NCBI GenBank assembly: GCA_016714365.1
Contig: JADJNH010000005.1
Coordinates: 1,030,501 to 1,094,500, forward strand
Direction of reading: 5' to 3'
From: Candidatus Vicinibacter affinis
GTDB lineage: Bacteria > Bacteroidota > Bacteroidia > Chitinophagales > Saprospiraceae
DNA: 64,000 nucleotides
Numbering within the stretch: the first letter of the stretch is position 1; every line of letters begins with the position of its first letter. Positions 17,240 through 26,718 of this stretch are shown here, in pieces. A program made the position numbers and the translations under genes. Under the pieces are notes generated by a model. That model had not been told where the DNA came from. It worked only from the letters and a program-made list of their open reading frames with translations, and ran no database searches.

Positions 17240-18727
17240 TCATTCTATTGTGAATTTATATGTTCCCAAAGGTGCTGCCCTCGGTTGTGTTTCTTTTCTA
17301 CCCGATTTTGACTCGGCAGAAATGTAATACTCAACAGTAGATCCACTTTTATGATAAGGTATTTCATAAAAAAAATGATTTGGATTTTCAGTTAAGTTAA
17401 GTTCAGCAATTCGCCAATTTGTTTCACCCAAAGTCCTCCAAAATAACAGGTTCTTGTCTTTCACTAAGCCTTGTTTACTGTAATCAATAATCGTTGTATA
17501 AACGATGTTTCGATTTTTAGAATCTACAATTTTATCAATTCTTTTAGTAGTGATAAAAAGCATTTCGTTGTCCCAAATAGCCCTTGTCCTGCAATGTAAA
17601 GCGTCATATCCTTTCCAGCCATAACCAGAAGGGTATTGTTCGTTCATTCCATTTGCCAATAAAGGTTCGTCTTTTAAGGCAAACTCAAATCCTTTTACTG
17701 TATAGCCAGGCATTGCTTTTTGCCATGTTTGCAGAGCAATACTATCGGCTTTGATTTGGAATAATGGAACGTAAATAGTTTTATTTACAATTAATGAATT
17801 TAAATATGCCGTCAATTTATCGCCATCGTATCTGTCAATTTTTAACCTCAGTATTTCATACGGACGACCATATATGGTATTCAGCTTTGATAATTCATTT
17901 TGAACAATGTTTTCATAAATTCCATAAAGTTCATGGTCAGCAGGCGGCTCGGCTACAAGCATACGTTCTTCATCTAATAAGGTCATAAAACAATCAATAT
18001 GTTGTATGCCTTCTTTTTCAAAATTGGAAATTATGTGGTAGTTATTAATTCCTTGCAAATCCTTACTAAGTTTAAAAAATTGTGATTCGGGTATGTTTTG
18101 AAGTTTATTTTCTTTGGGAAGAATGCAGGTTGAAAAAGCAATTCCTAAGCCATCAGTCAAAAAATTACCTCCTGTACAAATAAATGGTAAGTCCAATACC
18201 TCTATGTTTAATGCCTTGCCTAATGGTATGTCAGCCTTATCATCTAACTCCGATGGTTCTTTAATTGTGTAATACACAGAATCAGGACAGCCCAATTTGC
18301 TATGGGGTGGTGCATAAAGACTATTGTAATTGCCTAATTTCATGTTGCCATCAGGTGCAAAAATTGCAGTTGGACCCCAATCTCTTGTCCAACATGCGGC
18401 AACTCCAAGAGGCATAGTAATAAATGTATTGTGTGTTGGGTCAATTCCCCATTTTTTGTACCATTTGATTGCTTCATTTCTTGTAGAATCGTCAGTTACT
18501 AATGTGTAGAGATGATTGTCCTTCGCCAGTTCCACTATCAATTTGTAAGGTAAACCCAATGGCCAAGCTATCATTGTCCCTTTTGCAGGTTCCCATTCTG
18601 CAACTGTCCTGTTTGAATTGCCTTGTGTATAATAGTTGTATCCATTGATGTCTTTTTTAGTCTGTGATATTGCTAAAAATTGAAACAATATCAAACTAAC
18701 AATAAGGATTAAATATTTCTTTTTCAT
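17240..18727 (-). CDS. Secreted agmatine/peptidyl-arginine deiminase family protein
   Basis: A 495-residue protein with a signal peptide (first ~21 residues, ending FQFLAIS). The deiminase core shows the guanidino-group-modifying family motifs: WTRDWGPTAIF, CTGGNFLTDG, HIDCFMTLLDEERML, and LHCRTRAI with the Cys nucleophile near residue 394. Enzymes of this type hydrolyse agmatine to N-carbamoylputrescine or peptidyl-arginine to citrulline. The export signal and extra C-terminal beta domain (FFYEIPYHKSGSTVEYYI) point to a secreted protein-modifying role over polyamine synthesis. It is probably not a Porphyromonas PPAD equivalent, since no T9SS tail is seen. It lies between two attC-like palindromes. 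Confidence 0.85.
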   Translation of the reverse strand: MKKKYLILIVSLILFQFLAISQTKKDINGYNYYTQGNSNRTVAEWEPAKGTMIAWPLGLPYKLIVELAKDNHLYTLVTDDSTRNEAIKWYKKWGIDPTHNTFITMPLGVAACWTRDWGPTAIFAPDGNMKLGNYNSLYAPPHSKLGCPDSVYYTIKEPSELDDKADIPLGKALNIEVLDLPFICTGGNFLTDGLGIAFSTCILPKENKLQNIPESQFFKLSKDLQGINNYHIISNFEKEGIQHIDCFMTLLDEERMLVAEPPADHELYGIYENIVQNELSKLNTIYGRPYEILRLKIDRYDGDKLTAYLNSLIVNKTIYVPLFQIKADSIALQTWQKAMPGYTVKGFEFALKDEPLLANGMNEQYPSGYGWKGYDALHCRTRAIWDNEMLFITTKRIDKIVDSKNRNIVYTTIIDYSKQGLVKDKNLLFWRTLGETNWRIAELNLTENPNHFFYEIPYHKSGSTVEYYISAESKSGRKETQPRAAPLGTYKFTIE

Positions 18728-18780
18728 TCAGTCATTTATTTTAATTTTAACTGTCTATGGGTTGCTCTCGTCAAACTTGC

Positions 18781-18921
18781 GCACAACGGTTAGAGATTGA
18801 TGCAGTGGCCTTTTACTCGATCACCCAAAGCGAAGATACAAAACCAAGTATTCGGAGAACACCCAATTTTTCCAATAACGAAGATTTCTGCAGGCCATTG
18901 CTTCAATCTGGTGTTATCACC
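18781..18921 (-). repeat. attC-like palindrome 2 (cassette junction)
   Basis: GATTGATGCAGTGGCC (18795-18810) and GGCCATTGCTTCAATC (18893-18908) pair at 14 of 16 positions, flanked outside by GCACAACGG and GTGTTATCAC. The loop contains no gene. As with the site at 17090, it sits directly behind one gene's stop and before the next gene, as attC sites do. Confidence 0.55.
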
Positions 18922-18929
18922 AGCATTCG

Positions 18930-19541
18930 TTAGTTAATTTTAATATTAATATATTCTTTATATGCGGTTTTTGTTTTTTTGTATACAAAAATATGACATG
19001 GGGTACCCGATAGGCCACCGCCAATGCAAGTTATCCCAACCAACAAATACTTCTTATTTCGAAAATAGTTTGGGTTTGTTATATAAACTATATAAGGCAA
19101 TTTCATTGTTAATCTTTCGTATTCCTTAGATGAAATTTCAGATTTTATATATTTATTTAAAGGCACCTTTCCTATTCTATTAATTGAGTCTAAAATATCG
19201 CAAGCCATTTCAGTATTTATAATTTTACATTTATTTTCTAGTGGAAATTGCCAAACAAAGTCCTTACTTAGATTTTCAATAATTTGTTGTTTTTCAATTG
19301 ATGTAAGAATGATTTTATTTTTGAAATACTTGCAGTCCGTACAATACAAACTATTTTGCTCTAATTTTTCAATAATTATTTTGTTAAGAAATACTTCTGT
19401 TTTGATAGTATCTTTAAGAAAGTAATCTTCTGTGGTGAAGTATTTATTTATTGTTGACGCTAGCAAAGTATCAATTGAAGATTGCGAATAAAGATTATTT
19501 TCAATAGAAAAAATTAGTATTATTAATTTAAGGTAATTCAT
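18930..19541 (-). CDS. Hypothetical exported protein in the cassette array
   Basis: A 203-residue protein with a short signal-like N-terminus (MNYLKLIILIFSIENNLYSQ). It is rich in Ile, Lys, Asn and Tyr, with a CTDC pair near residues 67-70 and a C-terminal VGITCIGGGLSGTPCHIFVY segment. This IGGGLSGTP style of strand-turn is common in small Bacteroidota exported proteins of unknown function. It is the first gene behind the decayed recombinase, the normal position of the most recently captured cassette. Confidence 0.55.
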   Translation of the reverse strand: MNYLKLIILIFSIENNLYSQSSIDTLLASTINKYFTTEDYFLKDTIKTEVFLNKIIIEKLEQNSLYCTDCKYFKNKIILTSIEKQQIIENLSKDFVWQFPLENKCKIINTEMACDILDSINRIGKVPLNKYIKSEISSKEYERLTMKLPYIVYITNPNYFRNKKYLLVGITCIGGGLSGTPCHIFVYKKTKTAYKEYINIKIN

Positions 19542-19569
19542 CTTATTTTAGTTGGTGATAAATCGTATA

Positions 19570-19640
19570 TACCTGCCACATCGTTGCACAAGTCTGTCTA
19601 TCGGTGGAGGGATTGGTGAAACAAAAGGTGTACATATCTT
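19570..19640 (-). other. Possible degraded attachment site next to the recombinase
   Basis: ACCTGCCACATCGTTGCACAAG at about 19571-19592 resembles the outer end of the attC-like sites (compare GTTGTGTGCAGG), but has no clear opposite arm. It lies between the recombinase and the first cassette, where an attI or partial attC would be expected. Weak evidence. Confidence 0.25.
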
Positions 19641-19663
19641 TTTCCAAAATTAATTAAGTTTTC

Positions 19664-20442
19664 TTATAAAGTATCAAATGGGCTGGTAATTTTTTGTATG
19701 TTCTTGGTGCTGACATGCGTGTAAATTTCATTAGTATTGCTGCTGTTGTGCCCCAACAGCTCTTGAATATATCTCAAATCTGTTCCTGCTTCAAGGAGGT
19801 GAGCAACATAGCTGTGGCTCAGTTGATGTAAAGGGAAAGGTTTCTTAAATCCTCCTTTTCCAATAGCTTGTTTTAATACATTGGACAGACTTCTTTCATC
19901 GTAAGGTGTATTTTCGGTCTGGCCCTCAAACAACCTGTTTTGGGTTTATATGCTTTATAATATTCCCTCAGAATGAGTAGTATTTTTTCGGATAGAGGCA
20001 CTATCCTGTCTTTATTGCCTTTTGACTGCCGGATAATAACCACGTTTCGATGGGAATCGATGTCTGAAAATTTTAGATGGATCAACTCACTTCTTCTCAA
20101 CCCACAGCTATAAATTAGGGAGCGCATGGCCCGATGTTTTAGATTTTTTAACGCATTTAAGATCAATTTAATTTCTTCCTTACTTAAAACATTTGGCAAC
20201 AATTTCGATCTTTTTGGTCGGTGAATTAAATCAATTTCCAGACTTCTGTTTTCTATTTGCCTGAAAAATAATTTCACGCCATTTACAATTTGGTTTTGGT
20301 AGGATGCCGATAAATTATGTTTTAAAATATAGTCGTTGTTGAAGTCAAGTAAATCCTTATTGTTAATGTCTTCTAAGTGTTTTGCTACAAAATAGCTTAA
20401 GAACGTTTTTAAAGCTTCGCTATAAGTCTTGTCGGTAGTGTT
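19664..20442 (-). pseudogene. Decayed tyrosine recombinase (XerC/IntI-like)
   Basis: Two overlapping frames join into one integrase. Upstream codons from about 20442 (TYSEALKTFLSYF, NLSASYQNQIVNGVKLFF) form the SAM-like core-binding domain. The catalytic domain follows with CGLRRSEL (first Arg) and SKGNKDRIVPL (Lys). A frameshift near 19930 leads to LHQLSHSYVAHLLEAG, LLGH and EIYTHV (Tyr nucleophile). The usual HxLRHS box reads HQLSHS, so the second catalytic Arg is now Ser. Two TAA stops precede the 5' end. With frameshift, Arg loss and a missing start, it is not active. It flanks the attC-like gene array and may have been its integrase; no IntI-specific insertion is evident. Confidence 0.8.
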
Positions 20443-20601
20443 TTATTATCCTGCTTTGAGCAATTCCAGCCAATACCCTTGAATCAACCATAGTACTATC
20501 TGTTCATTATTTGTCATGAGTAGTTTCTGAAAAGACTGCAACACATGAGCGGTTTGTCTTATCTGGAATTTAAAATGAAGTTATCGCAATCAGGATTCCG
20601 A

Positions 20602-21156
20602 CTATGCCTTTTTGCACAGGATGATAAAAGCAGGAGGAATGTTGATGGGTACAAATTCAAATCTTACCTGGCCGAAAATCTCTTCGTACATTTTTTTCAA
20701 GGAGAGACTGTAATGCAGTTGAACAAAACTGGCGCCTTGCTTCATACAGGATTTTACAGCTTTGAGGATGTTGATGGATAATTCTTTAGGAAACAACACG
20801 AATGGAATTGCAGAAATAACGGCATCGATGCTCTCAATCTGAAGATTTTTCAGGTAAGATTCGATGTGTTCTGCTGAGTCTTCTATGATGGTGATTCTTG
20901 AATCCGGTAATTTTCGCAGTTCTTCGCAAAAAGCTGCATTCACTTCAAATATCAAAAGTCGTGCATCGGGTTGCAATCTCTTCAACAGATGCTCTGTAAT
21001 GGCTCCATCTCCTGCCCCTAGTTCCACGACCACTTTCGCAATGGTGAAGTCCACAGCGTCCAGCATGGTCTTGCTGACAAAGCCGGAAGACCTGCTCACA
21101 GAACCAATGGTCCGCATGTTTTTTATTCCCTGCCGTAGAAAATCCAGTTTGGCCAC
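20602..21156 (-). CDS. Class I SAM methyltransferase (rRNA adenine / phospholipid type)
   Basis: A 184-residue soluble enzyme. The AdoMet motif is VVVELGAGDGAITEHLL (residues ~42-58), with an acidic second strand LLIFEVNAAF and a later SIDAVISAIPFVLF, close to the motif IV of KsgA/PmtA-like enzymes. The length fits phosphatidylethanolamine N-methyltransferase PmtA-type or small rRNA adenine methyltransferase-like proteins, too short for KsgA itself. The N-terminus (RQGIKNMRTIGSVSRSSGFV) favours the PmtA-like group. It begins 7 bases after the PD40/OmpA gene stop, suggesting co-transcription and a possible envelope role. Confidence 0.75.
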   Translation of the reverse strand: MAKLDFLRQGIKNMRTIGSVSRSSGFVSKTMLDAVDFTIAKVVVELGAGDGAITEHLLKRLQPDARLLIFEVNAAFCEELRKLPDSRITIIEDSAEHIESYLKNLQIESIDAVISAIPFVLFPKELSINILKAVKSCMKQGASFVQLHYSLSLKKMYEEIFGQVRFEFVPINIPPAFIILCKKA

Positions 21157-21163
21157 TTATCTG

Positions 21164-23329
21164 TTATTGATTTTTGTTGTATTCGTTAATAAGTAATATC
21201 AGATCGTCGTATTGTTGCACGTAATTAATCAGTTCATTTCTTTCCAGTTTTTTACCATTGACGAAGGCACGAATGCTGTTGTTTTTTTCACCTTCGTTTT
21301 GGTTCAGGAAGTTTTTGGCCTCCTGGAAATTTTTAAACAATCCACAATAGTAACTTATCTTTTCATTCCCGGGGTTTCTTTCTGCAAAAAACAAAGCTTT
21401 TCCTGATTGAAAATAAGGGTGGTTCAGCACTTGGGTGGATTCTCCCAACAGGATGGCATAGAAAAGTCCTTTATCAAAACGCTCTCTTGACTCCTCGTTA
21501 CCTGCCAACAGACTTTCGTTGAATCCCGGGTTTGGATAACTGATGTGTAAATCCGTTTCTTCGGTCTCCAGTAATTGCAAGTCAATTCTTTTATTGGCCT
21601 TTTGCGAAGCAGGATAGGGTATTCCGTTGATTTGTGTTTTTACTATCGGGAAGGAACGTCCGGCTGCTCTGACTTCCATTCTTTTTTGCGAAATGCCTTT
21701 ACTCAATAAATACTCTTGTACCTGACGGGCTTTTTTCATTGAAAAATATAAGTTAAGAGCTTCCGGGCTGTCCTCGTAAGCATGGCCTGTGATGCGCAAT
21801 CGAAGCTCCGGATATTTTTGCATGAGCTCGACGATTTTTGACAGGTTAAGATGGTTGCGCTCGTCCTTGAGGAAATCGTCTCCCTGATCACTCAGGGCCT
21901 CAAGGCTGATTTCTATTTTTACAGGCAAGGACCTTGAAGTAATTTCCTCGTTTGAAGGGAGTTGTTTGCTTTTTCTGACCGGTTCGGCAAATTGAATTAA
22001 CTGAGTCACCACGCTTCCGTTCGGTGGATAATATTGCTCCTGAAGGTCATCTTTAAAATAGGCAATGTAAATATCTCTTTTTCCCTGATTGTCTTCTTTA
22101 CGATCTGAAGTAAAAACGCCTGCAATACCATCCGCTGTCAGTTTGAAATGAAGATCATCTCCTGCACTGTTGATGGGAACCCCCAGGTTTTTAGGCTGTT
22201 GCCACTTCCCTTCCTCAGCGCCAAATCGTGTTCTGTAAATATCGTAGCCACCCATTGTACCGGAATTATTGGATGCAAAGTACAACGTCATGCCGTCGTT
22301 GGCTAAAAATGGAGTAGTTTCATTGTAGAAAGTGTTGATGTTCGGACCCAGGTTGTAGGCCTGCGACCACTGGTCTTTTCGGCGTACACTGAGGTAAAGA
22401 TCGTATCCACCAAAACCACCCATGCGGGCACTGCTGAAAATCATTATGGAATCCTGAAAGATGCACAAACTGTTGTCCCCAATCTCAGGGTTAAAGATGG
22501 ATTCGAATTTAGAGAATTTGTATTTGCGGTTGCTGCCGGTAAAGGTGTCTACACTCGCAGTTCCTTTTATTTCATCCCATCCCTGAAAAAAAATCATCAC
22601 CTCTCCGTGCCTGGCAAAATCCAAAATCACATCATGCTTGCTGCTGTTGAGTAAAGGATTCAGGTCCTTCATAGAGGACCAGTTTCCTCTGGCTTCCTCA
22701 ATAACAAACAGGTCTGCTCTGTAGTGTCCTTCCTTTTTATCCAGCGCACCTTCTGCATTTCTCTTACCCCCTTCGTTGTTGTCCTTGACGGCACTGAAAT
22801 AGTATTTACCCGGATAATTCACACTGGGGAAAGCAGCAAACTCATCTTCATGAGTATTGATTTCAGGACCAATGGATTCTACAACGGCCAACGGTTCTTT
22901 TTTATTAATGGTGATTCCGTGAATGCAATGATTAATTTGGGCATAAATCTGTGGTCGCTCCGGGTTGTCACGATCCAGCAGACTCAGATGTCTTTTGTAG
23001 TAAAATATTGCCTGTCTAAAATTTCTTTGGTACTGATGAATTTTGGCGAGATATTGATAAGAGACTTTTCGATATTTTTTTGATTGACTCAGGAGATTAA
23101 ATCCTTCTAAAGCCCGATCCAGTTGATTGCTTTCATAAAAACATTTGGAGGCCATCAGCAGGTCGCTTTTATCTTTTTTTACTTTGTTGAATAACTGATC
23201 AAACAGTATTCCTGCATGGTAAAAATCTTTTTCTGCATAATATTTTCTGGCTGTTTGAATCGAGGCGGATTGTCCATGCATCCCTGCTGATAACAAGGAC
23301 AACAGCGCACAAAAAAACAGCCTGTTCAT
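21164..23329 (-). CDS. TPR-PD40-OmpA envelope protein
   Basis: A 721-residue exported protein with a signal peptide of about 19 residues. N-terminal helical repeats (residues ~25-135) look like TPRs. A WD40-like PD40 propeller follows (~150-430), with YFSAVKDNNEGG, IMIFSSARMGGFGGYDLY and LYFASNNSGTMGGYDIYR. The OmpA domain spans ~480-600 (LRITGHAYEDSPEALNLYFS, RKANKRIDLQLL type ending). The last ~100 residues (ISYYCGLFKNFQEAKNFL) resemble a SPOR-like fold. This order is close to PorE-type proteins that anchor T9SS machinery to peptidoglycan, and the window encodes T9SS cargo, but the fit is not proven. The methyltransferase follows 7 bases downstream. Confidence 0.8.
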   Translation of the reverse strand: MNRLFFCALLSLLSAGMHGQSASIQTARKYYAEKDFYHAGILFDQLFNKVKKDKSDLLMASKCFYESNQLDRALEGFNLLSQSKKYRKVSYQYLAKIHQYQRNFRQAIFYYKRHLSLLDRDNPERPQIYAQINHCIHGITINKKEPLAVVESIGPEINTHEDEFAAFPSVNYPGKYYFSAVKDNNEGGKRNAEGALDKKEGHYRADLFVIEEARGNWSSMKDLNPLLNSSKHDVILDFARHGEVMIFFQGWDEIKGTASVDTFTGSNRKYKFSKFESIFNPEIGDNSLCIFQDSIMIFSSARMGGFGGYDLYLSVRRKDQWSQAYNLGPNINTFYNETTPFLANDGMTLYFASNNSGTMGGYDIYRTRFGAEEGKWQQPKNLGVPINSAGDDLHFKLTADGIAGVFTSDRKEDNQGKRDIYIAYFKDDLQEQYYPPNGSVVTQLIQFAEPVRKSKQLPSNEEITSRSLPVKIEISLEALSDQGDDFLKDERNHLNLSKIVELMQKYPELRLRITGHAYEDSPEALNLYFSMKKARQVQEYLLSKGISQKRMEVRAAGRSFPIVKTQINGIPYPASQKANKRIDLQLLETEETDLHISYPNPGFNESLLAGNEESRERFDKGLFYAILLGESTQVLNHPYFQSGKALFFAERNPGNEKISYYCGLFKNFQEAKNFLNQNEGEKNNSIRAFVNGKKLERNELINYVQQYDDLILLINEYNKNQ

Positions 23330-23337
23330 AATTGTAT

Positions 23338-24657
23338 TCAGATGCTTTGGTCGATGTCAAACTGCTCCAGGTAGTCGCCTACTTTCCGAAGGAATTTGCC
23401 ACCCAAAGATCCGTCCACCACACGGTGGTCGTAGGAAAGTGAGAGGAACATCATATGACGGATGCCAATGGTATCACCTGTCGGCGTTTCTATTACGGCG
23501 GGTTTTTTCTTGATCGCACCGGTAGCCAGGATGGCCACCTGAGGTTGATTGATGATGGGCGTACCCATGATGTTGCCGAATCCACCCACATTGGTGATGG
23601 TAAAAGTTCCGTCCTGGATTTCTTCCGGCTTAAGTTTATTTTGTCTGGATCGGTCTGCAAGGTCGTTTACAGCATACGTTAAACCTACCAGATTCAAACG
23701 ATCGGCATTTTTTATGACCGGGACGATCAAATTTCCGGAAGGAAGTGCGGCCGCCATCCCGATGTTGATGTCATTCTTTTTGATGATACGGGTTCCGTCC
23801 ACTGAGATGTTGATCATAGGGAAATCCTTGATGGCTTTGGCAACCGCTTCCACAAAAATGGGTGTGAACGTAATTTTCTGGCCGTATTTTTTTTGAAAAC
23901 TGTCTTTCACTTTGTCACGCCACAACACAGCAGGTGTCATGTCGATCTCCACAAATGAAGTTACATGCGGTGAGACAGATTTACTCATTACCATGTGATC
24001 GGCAATGAGCTTGCGCATGCGATCCATCTCGATGATTTCGACGTTGCCTCCGATGGATACCGCCGGTGGTTGAGGTTTGGTTGCAGCGGGTGTTTGTGTT
24101 ACAACAGGTGTGGCCGTTGCAGCAGACAAAGTTGAAGGTTTCCCCTGACTGATGAATTCCATGATGTCCCGCTTGGTAACCCTACCACCGAGGCCTGAGC
24201 CTGTGATCTGATCCAATTGAGCTTGCGAAATATTTTCTTCTTTGGCAATGCTTTTAACCAAAGGGGAGTAAAATCTATCTTCTCCTGATTTAATGGGTTC
24301 TGCCGAAACAACCGGGGTGCTGACTACAGGAGCAGGAGATGTTGTGACAGGTGCCGCAGGTGCAGGCGCGCTTTCAGTTGCAGGTGCTGCCGGAGGAGTA
24401 GCTGCAACGGCTGAAGCGTCTGTCTCGATGTAAGCAATGACGGTACCTATAGGGACGACGTCATTTTCCTTGAAAAGGATTTTCCCTATCACGCCCTTTG
24501 AAGGCGAAGGAATCTCGCTGTCCACCTTGTCGGTGGCTATTTCCAGAATGGTTTCATCCAATCCTACTGAATCTCCTTCTTTTTTTACCCACTTCAATAT
24601 GGTGGCTTCCATAATGCTTTCCCCCATTTTGGGCATAATCAGTTCGACTCGAGCCAT
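23338..24657 (-). CDS. 2-oxoacid dehydrogenase E2 (dihydrolipoamide acyltransferase)
   Basis: About 439 residues from ATG at 24657 (MARVELIMPKMGESIMEAT), preferred to one at 24726 because family members start here. The single lipoyl domain carries the lipoylated Lys in EIATDKVDSEIPSP. A long Ala/Pro linker follows, then a subunit-binding domain (YSPLVKSIAKEENI, GLGGRVTKRDI). The catalytic acyltransferase domain ends with HRVVDGSLGGKFL (His and Asp of the HxxxDG site). E2 forms the core of the pyruvate, 2-oxoglutarate or branched-chain complexes; the sequence alone does not decide which, though a branched-chain/general type is likely. No E1 or E3 gene adjoins. Confidence 0.9.
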   Translation of the reverse strand: MARVELIMPKMGESIMEATILKWVKKEGDSVGLDETILEIATDKVDSEIPSPSKGVIGKILFKENDVVPIGTVIAYIETDASAVAATPPAAPATESAPAPAAPVTTSPAPVVSTPVVSAEPIKSGEDRFYSPLVKSIAKEENISQAQLDQITGSGLGGRVTKRDIMEFISQGKPSTLSAATATPVVTQTPAATKPQPPAVSIGGNVEIIEMDRMRKLIADHMVMSKSVSPHVTSFVEIDMTPAVLWRDKVKDSFQKKYGQKITFTPIFVEAVAKAIKDFPMINISVDGTRIIKKNDINIGMAAALPSGNLIVPVIKNADRLNLVGLTYAVNDLADRSRQNKLKPEEIQDGTFTITNVGGFGNIMGTPIINQPQVAILATGAIKKKPAVIETPTGDTIGIRHMMFLSLSYDHRVVDGSLGGKFLRKVGDYLEQFDIDQSI

Positions 24658-24789
24658 ATATGATTTATTTTTGTATGAACGCAATGGTGGTTTAGGCACT
24701 TTTTCAGAATCCCCGACCAACGACAAAGGTAAGCAAAATGGCGGCGTTCACAAGTGCTTTTGGTAGTTAGGCAGATGGTTTTTAAGGAT

Positions 24790-25220
24790 AAATTTGGTCA
24801 GGTAAATTTTATAGGGTCTACGTAGAAATTAAACAACTATAATAGTTGGATTAAATAGATTCCGATACCTCATATAATTATCGAATGAGAATTTCAGATC
24901 GGCCTTTTTCATTTTAGCTAAAACTGATTTAAAAAGCGTTAAAAACAAAATACTGTTTGAGCTCGCTTGCAGATAAGCAAATAAATTTATGACAGTAAGG
25001 CCAAGAGCTATTATGGATGATTAAGGCGAGTTTATTTTGTTTAGCTTTTTAGATCAGTTTTAGCGTTAAGAAATGAAAACAGCCTTGATTTTTTTTGGTT
25101 CTTTTTTGCATCAAGACAAAAAAGAACAATGATAATAGAATAGAATTTAGGACAACTTTAGTGAAAAACGGTATCCGCAAAACTGGTTTTCCCCCAAATT
25201 TTTGACTTGACTCGATAAAT
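24790..25220. repeat. MITE-like repeat A, copy 1 (intact, empty IS110 site)
   Basis: The only content of the 626-base gap. About 430 bp shared with 41258-41610 and with 46636-46961 plus 48531-48640. Ends resemble an inverted pair (GGTCAGGTAAATTTTA at the left, TTGACTTGACTCGAT at the right). The interior has long inverted arms: GCTAAAACTGATTTAAAAAG pairs with the tract ending AGATCAGTTTTAGC. A smaller hairpin has stems GTTCTTTTTT (25098-25107) and AAAAAAGAAC (25118-25127) around the loop GCATCAAGAC. No gene is inside, so mobilisation would need enzymes in trans. Confidence 0.75.
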
Positions 25221-25283
25221 TTCAAAGGAGAACCAAAGTAATTTGCCTAAGTAAAACCAAAGGCATCCAGATGAATTTACCGC

Positions 25284-26537
25284 TTACTTTGGGGAAAGTA
25301 TCCACTCCCTTGCAAGCAAAAGGGCATAGATGCTGGCGGTTTCGATGTTTCTGCTGCGATCTTTTCCCAATTTGAGTTTTCGGGTGAGAATCCCATCAGC
25401 ATTTCCGGCAGCAATAAAAATAGTCCCTACAGGCAACTCGTCCGTTCCACCATCCGGTCCTGCTATTCCACTCACTGCTATCGCAAGGTCCACATTCAGT
25501 GCCTCGCAGCAACCGGTTACCATTTCGCGGACAGTTTGTTCACTAACAGCGCCATGGTTTTCAAGGGTTTGATCTTTTACGTTCAGCATCGTTTTTTTAA
25601 CTGCATTGGTATAGCTGATGACGCCCCCCATGAAGTATGCTGAACTGCCTGGAACACTGGTTATTTTATGGGCAATGTTTCCGCCTGTACAACTTTCAGC
25701 AGTACCCAATTTAAGCCCCTTTTCAAGCAGCATCGCGCCCAAGGCTTTTTCAAGCGAACTGTCACCAAAGCCAAAGACTTTCTCTCCCAGGCTAGCCGAC
25801 ATTTGATTAAGGTAATCATCTATTTGCTGTTTTAGCAAGGCTGCATTTTCATGATTTCCGGTAAGACGCACCCTTACCGTTCCAAGAGCCGGAAGATAGG
25901 CGAGACTGATGTATTCAGGGAGCTTGTTCAAAAGTGGTTCAATAACAGCTGCTATCTCAGTCTCTCCCATTCCACCCACATGCATGGTTTGGTGGTACAT
26001 GTTGGAGGAATATGATTTTGCTTTTAAGCCTGGCAGGACTCCATGGATCATGATGTAGTCCATTTCGTAGGGGACTCCAGGCATGGCAATGTAAATTTTA
26101 CCCTCGTGTTCCATCCACATACCCATTGCAGTCCCCATTTTATTTTCGAGCAGCCGGGCATTGGCAGGCATAAAGCATTGTTGCCGGTGTACTTCCCGGA
26201 TGGGTACGTTTCTGGGCTCCAGCAAATTCCTGAGATGTGCATAGTTTTCTTCACTGAAGACCATTCCTACCCCAAAATATTCAGCCAGTACCTTTTTGGT
26301 GACATCATCTCTGGTGGGACCCAAACCACCGGTAATCAGAATTATTTCTTCCGTCCGGGCGGCTTCGGTGAGGGCGTATTTTATTTCTTCCGCGTCGTCT
26401 CCCACACACCATTTCCGGTGAACATTGAGGCCAAGGGGCGCAAGAAACTGTCCAATCCTGGCTGAATTGCTGTCGATCACCTGGCCAAGCAAGAGCTCAT
26501 CTCCTATATTAATCACCCCTATCCTGACTAATTTCAT
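25284..26537 (-). CDS. cinA: CinA family protein (nicotinamide-nucleotide amidohydrolase)
   Basis: About 417 residues from ATG at 26537 (MKLVRIGVINIGDELLLGQ). The N-terminal COG1058/MoCF-like half has ITGGLGPTRDDVTK and MPGVPYEMDYI. The C-terminal amidohydrolase half has LGTAESCTGGNIAHKITSVP, SYTNAVKKTMLNV and AIAVSGIAGPDGGT. CinA deamidates NMN to nicotinate mononucleotide in pyridine-nucleotide salvage; the N-terminal half can act as an ADP-ribose pyrophosphatase. Both halves and normal length are present, so it is likely functional. It diverges from the DUF4956 operon. Confidence 0.93.
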   Translation of the reverse strand: MKLVRIGVINIGDELLLGQVIDSNSARIGQFLAPLGLNVHRKWCVGDDAEEIKYALTEAARTEEIILITGGLGPTRDDVTKKVLAEYFGVGMVFSEENYAHLRNLLEPRNVPIREVHRQQCFMPANARLLENKMGTAMGMWMEHEGKIYIAMPGVPYEMDYIMIHGVLPGLKAKSYSSNMYHQTMHVGGMGETEIAAVIEPLLNKLPEYISLAYLPALGTVRVRLTGNHENAALLKQQIDDYLNQMSASLGEKVFGFGDSSLEKALGAMLLEKGLKLGTAESCTGGNIAHKITSVPGSSAYFMGGVISYTNAVKKTMLNVKDQTLENHGAVSEQTVREMVTGCCEALNVDLAIAVSGIAGPDGGTDELPVGTIFIAAGNADGILTRKLKLGKDRSRNIETASIYALLLAREWILSPK

Positions 26538-26718
26538 TGGATTAAATTTTAGTGCAAACCTAACAAGCAAACCCCGCATTTACATCCTCGGTGATTGTTT
26601 GGGAGGTAAACCTGCATTTGTCGGTACGAATATTAACTTTGTGTAAACTTATGATTAAATTTTATAACCGAAAGCAATTACATTTTTCATAAAATGGACT
26701 TATTGCTTAAGAATTTAT

